Positions 1 to 8,091 of a stretch of DNA of 64,000 nt are shown one piece after another. The notes below the pieces were generated by a model that made no database searches, was not told where the DNA came from, and worked only from the letters and a program-made list of their open reading frames with translations. Both the position numbers and the translations under genes were made by a program. The stretch's first letter is position 1. Every line of letters begins with the position of its first letter. The DNA is from Mesobacillus subterraneus (GTDB lineage Bacteria; Bacillota; Bacilli; Bacillales; Cytobacillaceae): contig NZ_JAMBOF010000004.1 of assembly GCF_023715485.1 (NCBI RefSeq), positions 124,001 to 188,000 of the forward strand. The letters are read 5' to 3'.

Positions 1-275
1 TGAAACAAAGAAGTCTCTATTATACTTTCCAGTGAATTGGTTGCTTCCAGGCCGTTCAATACGGCAACCCGTCCACGAACACCGAGCGTTTCGAAAACAA
101 ATTCGATGCTGTCAGCCAATATTTCAGAAATTGATGCTGCAGCGCTGGTCATGTCAGTCCAATTTTCATCAAATACAAAGGCCTGCCAGGATCCAGAAAA
201 TGAACCTGGTAAAAACTCAATTTTAAGATATTGTTGATCGATGTCAAAATTGTAAAGGCATTTTAGTTCGTTCAT
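1..275 (-). CDS. Hypothetical protein, N-terminal part (runs off the left edge)
   Basis: An open frame reads leftward from an ATG at 273-275 with an ideal GGAGGGAATTT ribosome site and continues to base 1 without a stop, giving at least 91 residues (starting MNELKCLYNFDIDQ). The visible part is acidic and shows no signal peptide or membrane segment. I do not recognise the family. It is transcribed divergently from the DUF2238 membrane protein on its right. The 3' end lies outside the window, so total length and function cannot be judged. Confidence 0.7.
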   Translation of the reverse strand, partial: MNELKCLYNFDIDQQYLKIEFLPGSFSGSWQAFVFDENWTDMTSAAASISEILADSIEFVFETLGVRGRVAVLNGLEATNSLESIIETSLF

Positions 276-397
276 AAATTCCCTCCAACTATATATACGC
301 TTTAGTATTCCACATCTATTAATGGTTGATGAATTAGAATTAAAACGACGTGAAAGTAAATACTTACAATAGAAGACAATCGTTGGAGTTGAGATTA

Positions 398-1033
398 ATG
401 ACTTTTAAAACGGCCCATTTATTTTTGCTTATCATTGTTTTAGTTACTTTTATCTGGTCTTTGATTAATCCAGCCGCATATTCGTCCTGGATTTTGGAAG
501 CCGGACCGGCAATTGTCTTACTGGCAATTGTTCTTTTCCTTTATAAAAAATTTCGTCTGACGACCCTCTCTTATTCAATCATCGCCTTCGTTACCATTCT
601 CGTATTCATCGGCGGCCATTATATTTATTCAAATGTTCCGCTGTTTGATTGGTTAAAGGAAGCATTGGACTTAAAAAGGAATCATTATGACCGTTTTGGC
701 CATCTTATGAAAGGACTGACTGCAATTATTATAAGAGAAATCCTCTTGAGGAAAACCTTGCTTGCTAAAGGGGTATGGCTCAATGGGATTACAGTTTCCA
801 TCGTTCTGGCGATAGCTGCTCTATATGAAATCATTGAATGGCTTTTCGCAATGGTTACCAGTGACGGAAAAGCATCGAAAAATTTCCTGGGTATGCAGGG
901 AGACATATGGGATGCCCAATGGGATATGGCATTGACACTGATTGGGTCTATCATAGCTTTAATTCTTTTTACAAAAATGCATGACATGCTGTTAAAAAGG
1001 GAAATAGAATTAAACACTGACAGGAATCATTAA
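398..1033 (+). CDS. DUF2238 (YjdF-like) integral membrane protein
   Basis: A 211-residue protein of about six hydrophobic segments. The motif HYDRFGHLMKG followed by the helix containing YEIIEWL and a later GDIWDAQWDM match the DUF2238/YjdF family of inner-membrane proteins, whose biochemical role is not established. The ATG at 398 is preferred over an upstream GTG at 350 because TTGGAGTTGAG precedes it at proper spacing and the chain then begins directly with a membrane helix. A 51-residue gene follows after 13 bases, probably in the same transcript, and both end at a shared terminator. Confidence 0.8.
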   Translation: MTFKTAHLFLLIIVLVTFIWSLINPAAYSSWILEAGPAIVLLAIVLFLYKKFRLTTLSYSIIAFVTILVFIGGHYIYSNVPLFDWLKEALDLKRNHYDRFGHLMKGLTAIIIREILLRKTLLAKGVWLNGITVSIVLAIAALYEIIEWLFAMVTSDGKASKNFLGMQGDIWDAQWDMALTLIGSIIALILFTKMHDMLLKREIELNTDRNH

Positions 1034-1046
1034 GGAGGAAAATTGA

Positions 1047-1202
1047 ATGGGAAAAGAACGCAAAGATCAGTTAAACATTGGTGAAGAAAATGAAAAACAG
1101 CACAGCATGGTTTGCAACGATCAATTATTTTTCCAGGAATTAAGAATAGCGGCTGAGGAAGCAGAACGAGATTATTTGGAGGACAGCAACAAGAATACTT
1201 AA
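1047..1202 (+). CDS. Small hypothetical protein (51 aa)
   Basis: A short frame starting MGKERKDQLN with an excellent AAGGAGGAAAATTGA ribosome site, 13 bases after the DUF2238 gene. It is highly charged, glutamate-rich and soluble, with no recognised domain. The position between a strong ribosome site and a terminator, in the same direction as its neighbour, makes it likely to be translated. Function unknown. Confidence 0.6.
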   Translation: MGKERKDQLNIGEENEKQHSMVCNDQLFFQELRIAAEEAERDYLEDSNKNT

Positions 1203-1203
1203 C

Positions 1204-1243
1204 AAAAAAGGAGAAAGACAGATTTTCTGCCTTTCTCCTTTTT
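1204..1243. terminator. Bidirectional intrinsic terminator
   Basis: An AAAAGGAGAAAGRCAG arm pairs with CTGCCTTTCTCCTTTT around an ATTTT loop, and the flanking A and T runs allow termination on both strands. It separates the DUF2238 unit from the convergent small membrane gene. Confidence 0.8.
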
Positions 1244-1256
1244 ATTTAGAGCCTTA

Positions 1257-1499
1257 CTAATTAATGAAACGGTCCCGTTCGGCTGCTTCTTCTTCGCGTT
1301 CGGCTTCCCGTTCATCATGCCAAAATTTAATATGCGTAAGGATGGAAAATACAAGGAAGAAGTTCATTGTCCAGACACTGACAAACGGCGCAATTCCTCC
1401 AAACTCAATCGTTTCATATTGTTTTATAACCATCACGAAATAGGACTCAATAAAAACAAGCACAAATCCGGCTACACCAGCAATAGACATCCGTATCAT
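1257..1499 (-). CDS. Small two-helix membrane protein (80 aa)
   Basis: Translation gives two hydrophobic segments (about residues 5-25 and 38-57) followed by a highly charged tail rich in E and R (DEREAEREEEAAERDRF). The start is an ATG behind GAGGTGATTAAGG. I do not recognise a named family. Small membrane proteins of this shape are common in Bacillus and often uncharacterised. It converges on the DUF2238 unit and ends at the shared bidirectional terminator. Confidence 0.65.
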   Translation of the reverse strand: MIRMSIAGVAGFVLVFIESYFVMVIKQYETIEFGGIAPFVSVWTMNFFLVFSILTHIKFWHDEREAEREEEAAERDRFIN

Positions 1500-1632
1500 A
1501 ATCCTTAATCACCTCATAGTAGAATTATCAGATTATTTAAATAATACGACTTATTATTGAGGAAAGCAAGAATTTGTTCACTATTTTGCCTTATTTAATT
1601 ATTGACAAATTGTCATAGTAAGAAGTCTTTTT

Positions 1633-1821
1633 TTATCTTTTAAGATTTTTTTGCTTTTGCATGATTTCATAAGACTTTTCGATAATATCCGTCAAAACAT
1701 CACCTTTATATATTCTGCCAATCTTCGTATTTTCCTGATAGTATTCTACAATTTCATCAAGCTTTTCAGAAGTTTCCTTAGATACTCTTACATTTAATTG
1801 AATTCTCTGGGCTTCATTCAT
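1633..1821 (-). CDS. Ribbon-helix-helix-like small DNA-binding protein (62 aa)
   Basis: A 62-residue protein with a strand-like RIQLNVRVS segment followed by two predicted helices (SKETSEKLDEIVEYYQ and DVLTDIIEKSYEIM), the pattern of CopG/Arc-type repressors. The ribosome site GGAGGGAAATAAGTTAC precedes the ATG. No toxin partner lies next to it, so an antitoxin role is not supported. A transcriptional regulator is the best inference from the fold pattern. Confidence 0.6.
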   Translation of the reverse strand: MNEAQRIQLNVRVSKETSEKLDEIVEYYQENTKIGRIYKGDVLTDIIEKSYEIMQKQKNLKR

Positions 1822-2152
1822 GTAACTTATTTCCCTCCAAATCCTTTTGCAACACTATAGAATCGCACTCTATCAAACTGCTAGCAATTAGATATCATGT
1901 AGATATTTGTCGCTATAAACCTTCAACGACCTTATTTTAGCACATTGCAACAGGTTATAACACACTCCACGTTCCTCAAAGCAGTTTTTCCTCTTTGCAT
2001 GATGGGTAATTCATATAAAAAGGTTGCTTTCGCACTTTTTTCATGTAAAACTATCACGCAAAAAAATTTTCTTCCAGCTCTCTTTTACACGATAATTAAT
2101 TATATTGGTGCCTAAAGGCATGAGCCGAAGAAAAGGACATGGGGACTGTGAC
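1822..2152. other. Gene-free interval
   Basis: AT-rich spacer between the divergent ribbon-helix-helix gene and the 80-residue gene to its right. I see no terminator, riboswitch or repeat with clear support. Promoters for both flanking genes are presumably here. Confidence 0.4.
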
Positions 2153-2395
2153 ATGGAATTAACTAAATGGTCTTATACAAAAAGGTATAATATCAAGGCA
2201 CTTTTCAACGCATATCCGAATTCTGTTGTTATTTTCCGTAAAATTAAAAATTACTACTTCGTTTATACTATACAATGGTCGATGAGTGATCCTGTCGTTA
2301 CGAAAAGCGCATTGGAAGAAATGGAACGGCTGCTTAACCACGAACTGGGCATGGCGGAAGATTATGGCGGGAGAAAACATTTTCGAAATAGATAA
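2153..2395 (+). CDS. Hypothetical basic protein (80 aa)
   Basis: The frame starting MELTKWSYTKRYN encodes a small basic protein with aromatic-rich strands (NSVVIFRKIKNYYFVYTIQW) and no signal or membrane segment. The ATG at 2153 is favoured because GGGGA stands upstream; an ATG at 2120 in the same frame is the alternative. No domain recognised, and no operon partner. Confidence 0.5.
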   Translation: MELTKWSYTKRYNIKALFNAYPNSVVIFRKIKNYYFVYTIQWSMSDPVVTKSALEEMERLLNHELGMAEDYGGRKHFRNR

Positions 2396-2545
2396 GCCAT
2401 TTCAATTCGAGGGCAATTACCTAGACCGTTAATAGCTGAATCTTGGCACAAGTTATCCGCAAAGAGACACTAGAGATGAAAAATGAGTGTGATGTAAAGT
2501 TCAGACTCTAAACGCAACAGCAAACTCTATATTAATTATTGCACA

Positions 2546-2587
2546 AAAAAGAACCTCAATCCCTTAATAAGAGCTGAGGTTCTTTCG
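2546..2587 (-). terminator. Terminator of the diheme cytochrome gene
   Basis: AAAGAACCTCA (2548-2558) pairs with TGAGGTTCTTT (2575-2585). Read on the minus strand the hairpin is followed by a T run, just downstream of the cytochrome stop codon. Confidence 0.8.
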
Positions 2588-2594
2588 GCTGTGT

Positions 2595-3524
2595 TTATTT
2601 TGTTGTAAGAACTGCTTCCCAATCGATCGTGCCATTCTTTAATTGATCACGCTTTTCCTTATTCATGATATCAGCTGGTCTTCCGCCTTTTGGCCAGTCT
2701 CCTTCATGCCCTTTGAATTCCGGACGGTCATGCGAAAGGATGTAAGCAGCTACATTGATGGCATCCTGATCAGATAAGGTTCCGCCTTGGCCTTTAGGCA
2801 TGTTCTTTTGAACATAACCAGCCATTTTAGTCAATCGTGACATCCCTGCTCCGTCATTGAACGAATCATCGCCCCAAACTGCAGGTCCAGTGTTTGCTCC
2901 CGTTCCTCCACCGTCTGCTGCATGGCAGCTCGCACAGGATTGTGCATAGACCTTTTCTCCATCCTCCACGCTCGGCACCGGGAATTGCTTTGGTTCCTTT
3001 GGCGCTCTCCAAGGAAGCTCAGCGCCGGCAGGAACGTCTTCAGACATGTATTGTAAATAAGCGATCATCGCACGCATCTCTTTACTGTCATACGGGAACA
3101 TTTTCCCATTCATACTCCTTATCATACATCCATTAATACGATCTTCAAGGGTATAAACTTCACCCTCACGCGGCCTGTACTCCGGGTAAACCGCAGAAAG
3201 ACCGACCATTGGTGCCTCTTCTTTAATTGTACCGCCATTCGCATGGCAGCTTGCGCAAGATAGGTTATTACCGACATACTCATCAGCAACCGTATTTGTT
3301 TCCATCATTAACTGATGTCCATATTTAATGCTTTCGCCTAGAGGTCCATCAGGGACATCCTCCATGCTTGGCGGGTTAAATTCAATTGTTTTGCTTGCTG
3401 TTTCTGTTTGCGGCTGAGGTGCACTTGCTGTTTCAGCAGGACCAAGATCCTGGCTGATTTTCCAGCCAACGAATAGTGAGCCAAAAATTAAAAATCCAAT
3501 AATAATTGCAAGACTATTTTTCAC
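2595..3524 (-). CDS. Diheme cytochrome c, TsdA (thiosulfate dehydrogenase)-like
   Basis: A membrane-anchored protein of about 309 residues with one N-terminal helix (about 5-25) and two c-type heme sites, CASCH at residues 90-94 and 197-201. Between them lies GCMIRSMNGK with a cysteine at 133. In TsdA-type thiosulfate dehydrogenases a cysteine in this region is an axial ligand of the active-site heme, and here the surrounding DSKEMRAM stretch also resembles that family. A methionine in KNMPKG (242) could ligate the second heme. Two starts are possible; the GTG at 3524 has better spacing from GGAGG than the ATG at 3530. It acts outside the membrane. Thiosulfate is the inferred substrate; a simple electron-carrier role is the alternative. 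Confidence 0.7.
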   Translation of the reverse strand: MKNSLAIIIGFLIFGSLFVGWKISQDLGPAETASAPQPQTETASKTIEFNPPSMEDVPDGPLGESIKYGHQLMMETNTVADEYVGNNLSCASCHANGGTIKEEAPMVGLSAVYPEYRPREGEVYTLEDRINGCMIRSMNGKMFPYDSKEMRAMIAYLQYMSEDVPAGAELPWRAPKEPKQFPVPSVEDGEKVYAQSCASCHAADGGGTGANTGPAVWGDDSFNDGAGMSRLTKMAGYVQKNMPKGQGGTLSDQDAINVAAYILSHDRPEFKGHEGDWPKGGRPADIMNKEKRDQLKNGTIDWEAVLTTK

Positions 3525-3646
3525 ATTCATTTCCTCCTTATGTAGATTCTAGAAATCTGCTATTTATTTTCTTATACCCATTCTAGTATAAAAAAACCTA
3601 GTATTTTCGTTTTAATTATGTATAAATAGTGAAAACTATAAGAATA

Positions 3647-3674
3647 GGAAAAAGAGCCGGGTTCCCCAGCTCTT
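3647..3674 (-). terminator. Terminator downstream of the methyltransferase
   Basis: AAGAGCYGGG pairs with CCCGGCTCTT (one G-T wobble) around GAA and is followed on the minus strand by a T run. It lies about 115 bases beyond the methyltransferase stop, after a short open remnant. Confidence 0.7.
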
Positions 3675-3788
3675 CTCGTAAATCAGTCTATTTTTCTTTC
3701 ACAAAATAATAGAGGAACCATACTGCCTGGGTTTTTTCATCATAAGCATGGATCAGCTTTTCGTTCTAATTGCTGTGCCTGTATCTTT

Positions 3789-4388
3789 TTATTCAGGATT
3801 GATGCCCTCGAATTCAACGAAGACACCTTTTAGATACTTCTTTTCCTCCAATACTATAATGCCTGATTCCCTCATGTATCGGCCTGTATCACGATTAAGA
3901 TGGCAGCCGTCACAAAGCCTTTTCCAGGCGGGCGTAAGAGCGTCCTGAAGCGCTGCAAGCGAGGCGGATTCTGTTCTGACATGCTCAAACATTACGATTC
4001 TTCCACCCTTTTTACAAACTCTTCTGAGTTCCTTGAATACTTGTTGAGGATCATTAACAGAACATAAAACAAGAGTTGCGACAACAGTATCAAACTCGCC
4101 ATCCTTAAACGGAAGCGATTCAGCAACTCCCTGATGGAATGCAACCGGCACCTTAAGATCCCTTGCCTTCTGTTTTGCCTGTTCAAGCATATGGGGATTC
4201 GGTTCGACAGAATCTATACTGAAAACTTTTTGCGAAGAATAGTAAGGAAAGTTTGCACCCGTACCGGTGCCAATTTCAAGAACTTTCCCTTCAAGGTCTG
4301 AAACTATTTTCTTCCTGATCCGTGCAATCCACCTTTTTTCAAGCGGACCCATAAGGGTGTCATATAAACCAGCAAACAATTTAGCCAC
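3789..4388 (-). CDS. Class I SAM-dependent methyltransferase
   Basis: A 199-residue protein with motif I VLEIGTGTGANF near residue 36, an acidic SVEPNP motif and the late motif FDTVVATLVLCSVNDP. These are typical of UbiE-like small-molecule methyltransferases. A GTG at 4386-4388 is chosen because GGAGCTGTATT precedes it; a longer reading frame upstream lacks a ribosome site. It is not overlapped with the hydrogenase operon and is separated from it by about 85 bases, so a link to hydrogenase maturation is not supported. Substrate unknown. Confidence 0.75.
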   Translation of the reverse strand: MAKLFAGLYDTLMGPLEKRWIARIRKKIVSDLEGKVLEIGTGTGANFPYYSSQKVFSIDSVEPNPHMLEQAKQKARDLKVPVAFHQGVAESLPFKDGEFDTVVATLVLCSVNDPQQVFKELRRVCKKGGRIVMFEHVRTESASLAALQDALTPAWKRLCDGCHLNRDTGRYMRESGIIVLEEKKYLKGVFVEFEGINPE

Positions 4389-4472
4389 AATACAGCTCCT
4401 AACAGTCGATTTTTCTCTCATTATAATAAAAAACGTCCTGATAAAGCTATTTTGCTTTACCAGAACCTTTAA

Positions 4473-4910
4473 TTATTTGCATTTAGCCGCTGCTATATTG
4501 TGGATTAATTCACTAACCTTTTCTTTAATAAAAGGAAACCTGCCGTTTAATTCGGCGCTTAAGCCGAAATGAAATCCGATTTCGTATGGCTCGATTCCAA
4601 TCAGGATTCCCTGCTTTTTGCTTAAAGCATGGAAAAGATGATAGTTATGGGCTGCAATTCCTTTTTCCATCCTGCCAAGCTCTGTCAGCTCGAATACATA
4701 CAAACTACCTTTTTCTCCGCGGCACTGAACAGCGTCAATTATAATTAAAAATTCATTCTCCTCCACTTGTGCAAGACAATAATCCACATCTGTTTCACCA
4801 ATCTCAAAACGAATCTGTCCATCTGTGTTCTCCGCCATCAGCTCTTGAGTAAGATATACTCCAATTCCATCATCCTGCATCAGCACATTGCCTATTCCCA
4901 TCACCAGCAT
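4473..4910 (-). CDS. hupD: Hydrogenase maturation protease (HupD/HycI family)
   Basis: A 145-residue protein beginning MLVMGIGNVLMQDDGIG, the signature of the nickel-dependent endopeptidases that clip the C-terminus of [NiFe] hydrogenase large subunits after nickel insertion. The acidic residues at about 14-15 and in IIIDAVQ and a His in the AHNYHLFH region are the likely nickel ligands. The start codon is immediately adjacent to the stop of the large-subunit gene, so the two are translationally linked. Its substrate is almost certainly that large subunit. No hypABCDEF accessory genes are in the window. Confidence 0.9.
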   Translation of the reverse strand: MLVMGIGNVLMQDDGIGVYLTQELMAENTDGQIRFEIGETDVDYCLAQVEENEFLIIIDAVQCRGEKGSLYVFELTELGRMEKGIAAHNYHLFHALSKKQGILIGIEPYEIGFHFGLSAELNGRFPFIKEKVSELIHNIAAAKCK

Positions 4911-6320
4911 CTAAAACACCTTGATTGATTTGACTTCTTTCCCTGGCCTGTATACATGAGTCGCGCAGGACATGCAAGGGTCAAAGGAACGCAGGATGCG
5001 GCCAAGTTCAACAGGGTTTTCCACGTCCTTCAATGGTGTATGCATCAAAGCCAATTCAGCCGTTCCTTTTGATGATTCATCACTGGCGGAAAAATCCCAG
5101 GCAGAAGGCGTAATGATCTGATAAAACGATATGAGATTATTTTCAATTTTAACCCAATGGCCAAGGGCACCCCTAGTCGTTTCAACAAGTCCGGCTCCCT
5201 GTGCTTTTTCAGGCACTTGCCATCTCTTTTGTACATGCGTCCCGGGGATAATTTGATCGATGAGAACCTTCATGATCACGGCGATTTTCTTAGCTTCAAG
5301 CGACCTGGCAATCGTCCTGTCCATCGCAGATATGCCGTTGCGATATTCACCACTAAGCCATAGCCTGGCGAGTGGGCCCACCTCCATCGGGACACCCTTA
5401 TATCGCGGTGCCTTCACGAATGTGTAAGCGTCCTCTTTATCCATATCAGGTGCTTGAATTTCATCAAAAGGCCTTGATGTTTCATTCCCCTTATACCATG
5501 AATAGTGGATTTTCTCTTCGATATACTTCGAGTCAAAAGCCTCTGTTTTTCTATTGATGTAAACAAGCGGATCTGTATATAAAGTTCCCAGTTCCTTATA
5601 ATTGTTAAATGCTCCGTAGGACATTAAATTGCCAGGACCGCCTCCCAGATGAAACAGCTCTGGATAGTATTTAGCAACCGTATAAGTATCAGGGATCATC
5701 TTGTTTTCTATAAAATTACTAATCTTATCGAGGATCGACTTTATATGGATGATTTTTTCCGCATCCGGAGGTGTGGTAAATCCGCCGACAAAAACCCCAT
5801 GGTTATGAGGCGCTTTTCCACCGAGAACTGCAAGCATTTGATGTGCCAGCCTGCTGTAGTTCAAGGATTCGAAATAGTGATCAGCAAGCGAGTCATTTAT
5901 TTCCTTTGGAATCCTGTAATCATTATTATCAGATGTAAAAAGCGGATACTCCGGCGGCATTTTCACAAAATCAGGAAGTGTATATTGATAAAAATGCCTC
6001 AGATGATTTTGAAGGAACTCGCAGCAATGTATAATATCGCGGATGTAACGCCCTTGTTCCGTGACCTCGACTCCAAGAGCATCCTCAAGGGCTGTGGATG
6101 AAGCAACCGAGTGGGCAGTAGAACAGATTCCGCATATCCTTTGAGTCAAATAAATTGCATCAAATGGGCTCCGCCCTACCATCATCTGTTCGAACCCGCG
6201 AAACATAACACCTTTCGTCTTGGCGTCTGCCACAGCATTGTCTTCAACAGTGACATCAAGTTCCAAAAAGCCGCTCAGCCTTGTAACGGGATTTATCACG
6301 ATTCTTTTCCTTCCAGACAT
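4911..6320 (-). CDS. hupL: [NiFe] hydrogenase large subunit (HupL-like)
   Basis: A 469-residue catalytic subunit. The N-terminal nickel motif RICGICSTAH places cysteines at 63 and 66, and the C-terminal motif DPCMSCATH at 449-455 supplies the other two. The 14 residues after the final His are the peptide expected to be removed by the protease encoded next. The ATG at 6318-6320 follows AGGGAAT and sits 5 bases after the small-subunit gene; a longer in-frame extension overlaps that gene and is not used. Known function of the family is reversible H2 oxidation at a Ni-Fe(CN)2CO site. Pairing with a leaderless small subunit suggests cytoplasmic uptake activity. Confidence 0.93.
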   Translation of the reverse strand: MSGRKRIVINPVTRLSGFLELDVTVEDNAVADAKTKGVMFRGFEQMMVGRSPFDAIYLTQRICGICSTAHSVASSTALEDALGVEVTEQGRYIRDIIHCCEFLQNHLRHFYQYTLPDFVKMPPEYPLFTSDNNDYRIPKEINDSLADHYFESLNYSRLAHQMLAVLGGKAPHNHGVFVGGFTTPPDAEKIIHIKSILDKISNFIENKMIPDTYTVAKYYPELFHLGGGPGNLMSYGAFNNYKELGTLYTDPLVYINRKTEAFDSKYIEEKIHYSWYKGNETSRPFDEIQAPDMDKEDAYTFVKAPRYKGVPMEVGPLARLWLSGEYRNGISAMDRTIARSLEAKKIAVIMKVLIDQIIPGTHVQKRWQVPEKAQGAGLVETTRGALGHWVKIENNLISFYQIITPSAWDFSASDESSKGTAELALMHTPLKDVENPVELGRILRSFDPCMSCATHVYRPGKEVKSIKVF

Positions 6321-6325
6321 ATTCC

Positions 6326-7228
6326 CTACTCCCTTGTTGTGTTGTATGAAATGAATGGCGCCATCCGGTCTGGGAAGCCAGACTGGGCACAGCCGATGCA
6401 GGTGCTCGCCCCAATCGGCCAGTTGACATGCCCGTTCCACTGCCTTGTCGGGCAGTCGATGCGCGTGACCGGTCCTCTGCACCCGAGTTTGAATAAACAA
6501 TATGGCTCTCCAAGCGTTTCCGAAAAAACCCCTTTATCGAAATAGGGCCTGCGTGGACATCGATCATGGAGTAAATCGCTGTAAAACATTTTCGGCCGTT
6601 GCTGCTGGTCGAGCTCTGGCTGGCCGTATAAAAGCAAGTGAGCGAGAGTACCCAGGAACCAATCGGGATGCACCGGACAGCCTGGCAGCTTGATGATTTC
6701 CCGGTTATCAAGGACTGTTTGCAGCCCTACCGACTGTGACAGATTCGGCCTGGCAGCCGAAGGTCCGCCATCAACAGCACAAGCACCTATCGCGATTACA
6801 GAGCTAGCCTTCTCGCCAAGCATTTTTGCTGCCTGCAAACCAGTGACTGGCTGGCCGTTCCGATTGCCAACTAGATGGTACATACCCTCGTTTTTAAGAG
6901 CTACCGCCCCTTCGATTCCAAGAATGAAGTCCTCATCACCCTCAGCAAGCTCGAATAGCCGGTTAATTGCTTTTTCTCCATCCTCCACCATCATGCTATT
7001 GCTGTAAACGATGTCGACCATTTGTGTAATCGCATATTCAAAATCCGGCTGAAACCCGTTTAAAAGCGAAATGATATTACCAGAACAACCGTTCAGTTCC
7101 AGCCAAACAAGCTTCTTTCTTTTCACATGTCCAGATTCAAGCCCACTCGTCACTGCCTGATATAACCTTTGTGCAATCGCTTCATTCGTAACGGATTCAG
7201 GCGGCAATACAATATCCAGTTTCTTCAT
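6326..7228 (-). CDS. hupS: [NiFe] hydrogenase small subunit, leaderless HupS-like
   Basis: A 300-residue electron-transfer subunit carrying Fe-S clusters. It lacks a Tat signal peptide and a C-terminal membrane helix, so the enzyme should stay on the cytoplasmic side. The first cluster motif is NGCSGN with Cys48 and Asn51 where membrane-bound hydrogenases have two cysteines (CxxC). From memory the same CSGN arrangement occurs in cyanobacterial HupS (group 2). The C-terminal half carries GCPVHPDW, the GCRGPV region and STCIGCAQSGFPD. The ATG at 7226-7228 overlaps the stop of the upstream gene as TGATG, with GGGAGG eight bases before it. Confidence 0.9.
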   Translation of the reverse strand: MKKLDIVLPPESVTNEAIAQRLYQAVTSGLESGHVKRKKLVWLELNGCSGNIISLLNGFQPDFEYAITQMVDIVYSNSMMVEDGEKAINRLFELAEGDEDFILGIEGAVALKNEGMYHLVGNRNGQPVTGLQAAKMLGEKASSVIAIGACAVDGGPSAARPNLSQSVGLQTVLDNREIIKLPGCPVHPDWFLGTLAHLLLYGQPELDQQQRPKMFYSDLLHDRCPRRPYFDKGVFSETLGEPYCLFKLGCRGPVTRIDCPTRQWNGHVNWPIGASTCIGCAQSGFPDRMAPFISYNTTRE

Positions 7229-8091
7229 CACACAAGCCTCCCTACCGGTTTTAGCTGTGCCAAAATCCAGTTCTGTCCCGCATGGCAGCTGGCAAATTCA
7301 CCTGTCAAATCATTTCCCGCTTTCAGGCCAAAATGCGTAGCCAGTGACCATGCCGCATTGTTGGTAACATCATAAACAACACCATTAACCGCAACATAAG
7401 CAGGCATTCCATTCATACCGGTAAACTGCGTCAATTGTTCTCTTGTAAATGTCTGTCCATTTGGGTTGCCGGCTGGTGTCGGCGATTGGATTTGCCGCTG
7501 TCGTTGGACGTCTGGGTAGAGCAAACGTGATGGCTGAAAAGGCGGTTGTGCAGATTGGTTTATTTGTGCAGACTGGGATGGTTCCTGTATCTGATATGGT
7601 TGTCGGGACTGGTTAGATGCAGAAGAAAACTGTGTTTGTGGCGTCTGGTATAGTCCTCTACTGGACTGGTATGGTATATGTGTTGACTGGTATAAGACTT
7701 CCGTTGAGTGGTATGGTGCTTCTGCTGGCTGGTCTAATAGTCGAGGTGACTGGTATAGTTGTTGGGGTGAATTTTTGGGTTGTGGTAGGCGGGAGGCTTG
7801 TGTTGGAACAATTTGATTTTTTTCCACCCCGGCTTGGACAGGGATTGTATGTGTTTGTGTTTGTTGGAAAGGGTGGGTTGCATTTGGTTTCGCCTGTTGC
7901 TGCAAGGCAGTATTGCGTTCAGTTTGAAGGAATTGTACAAGGAATTTAAGATGGGTGGTTTGATTACAGAGCTGATTTAATGCCAGGTTCCGGGCGTATG
8001 GATTGCCAGTGGAGTATATTATCTGGATTAAATACTGAATTTCTGAAAAAGCCGCAGAAATCTCGCTGTCGATCGTGTAGTGATTTGCCAA
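7228..8091 (-). CDS. Low-complexity linker protein with C-terminal cytochrome b5-like heme domain
   Basis: First gene of the hydrogenase operon, 287 residues from a TTG start preceded by AAGGGGGTTTATAAA. Residues 1-65 form a helical region. Residues about 70-215 are a Q/S/P/Y-rich linker with repeated YQS/YQT units. The last 70 residues match the cytochrome b5-like heme/steroid-binding fold: FTREQLTQFTGMNGMPAYVA, then VVYDVTNNAAW and a His in ATHFGLKAG. The stop overlaps the small-subunit start, implying coupled translation. I infer that it is an electron acceptor or docking partner for the hydrogenase. Heme binding and partner are not proven by sequence. Confidence 0.8.
   Translation of the reverse strand: MANHYTIDSEISAAFSEIQYLIQIIYSTGNPYARNLALNQLCNQTTHLKFLVQFLQTERNTALQQQAKPNATHPFQQTQTHTIPVQAGVEKNQIVPTQASRLPQPKNSPQQLYQSPRLLDQPAEAPYHSTEVLYQSTHIPYQSSRGLYQTPQTQFSSASNQSRQPYQIQEPSQSAQINQSAQPPFQPSRLLYPDVQRQRQIQSPTPAGNPNGQTFTREQLTQFTGMNGMPAYVAVNGVVYDVTNNAAWSLATHFGLKAGNDLTGEFASCHAGQNWILAQLKPVGRLV

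Noticed and set aside
4911-6500. Extended 529-residue version of the hydrogenase large subunit
   Set aside because: The first 60 codons overlap the small-subunit gene and lack a ribosome site; the ATG at 6320 has both site and family-typical start.
7617-7949. Plus-strand frame opposite the YQS-repeat linker
   Set aside because: Valine/glycine/leucine-rich shadow of the low-complexity region; no ribosome site and opposite to a coupled operon.
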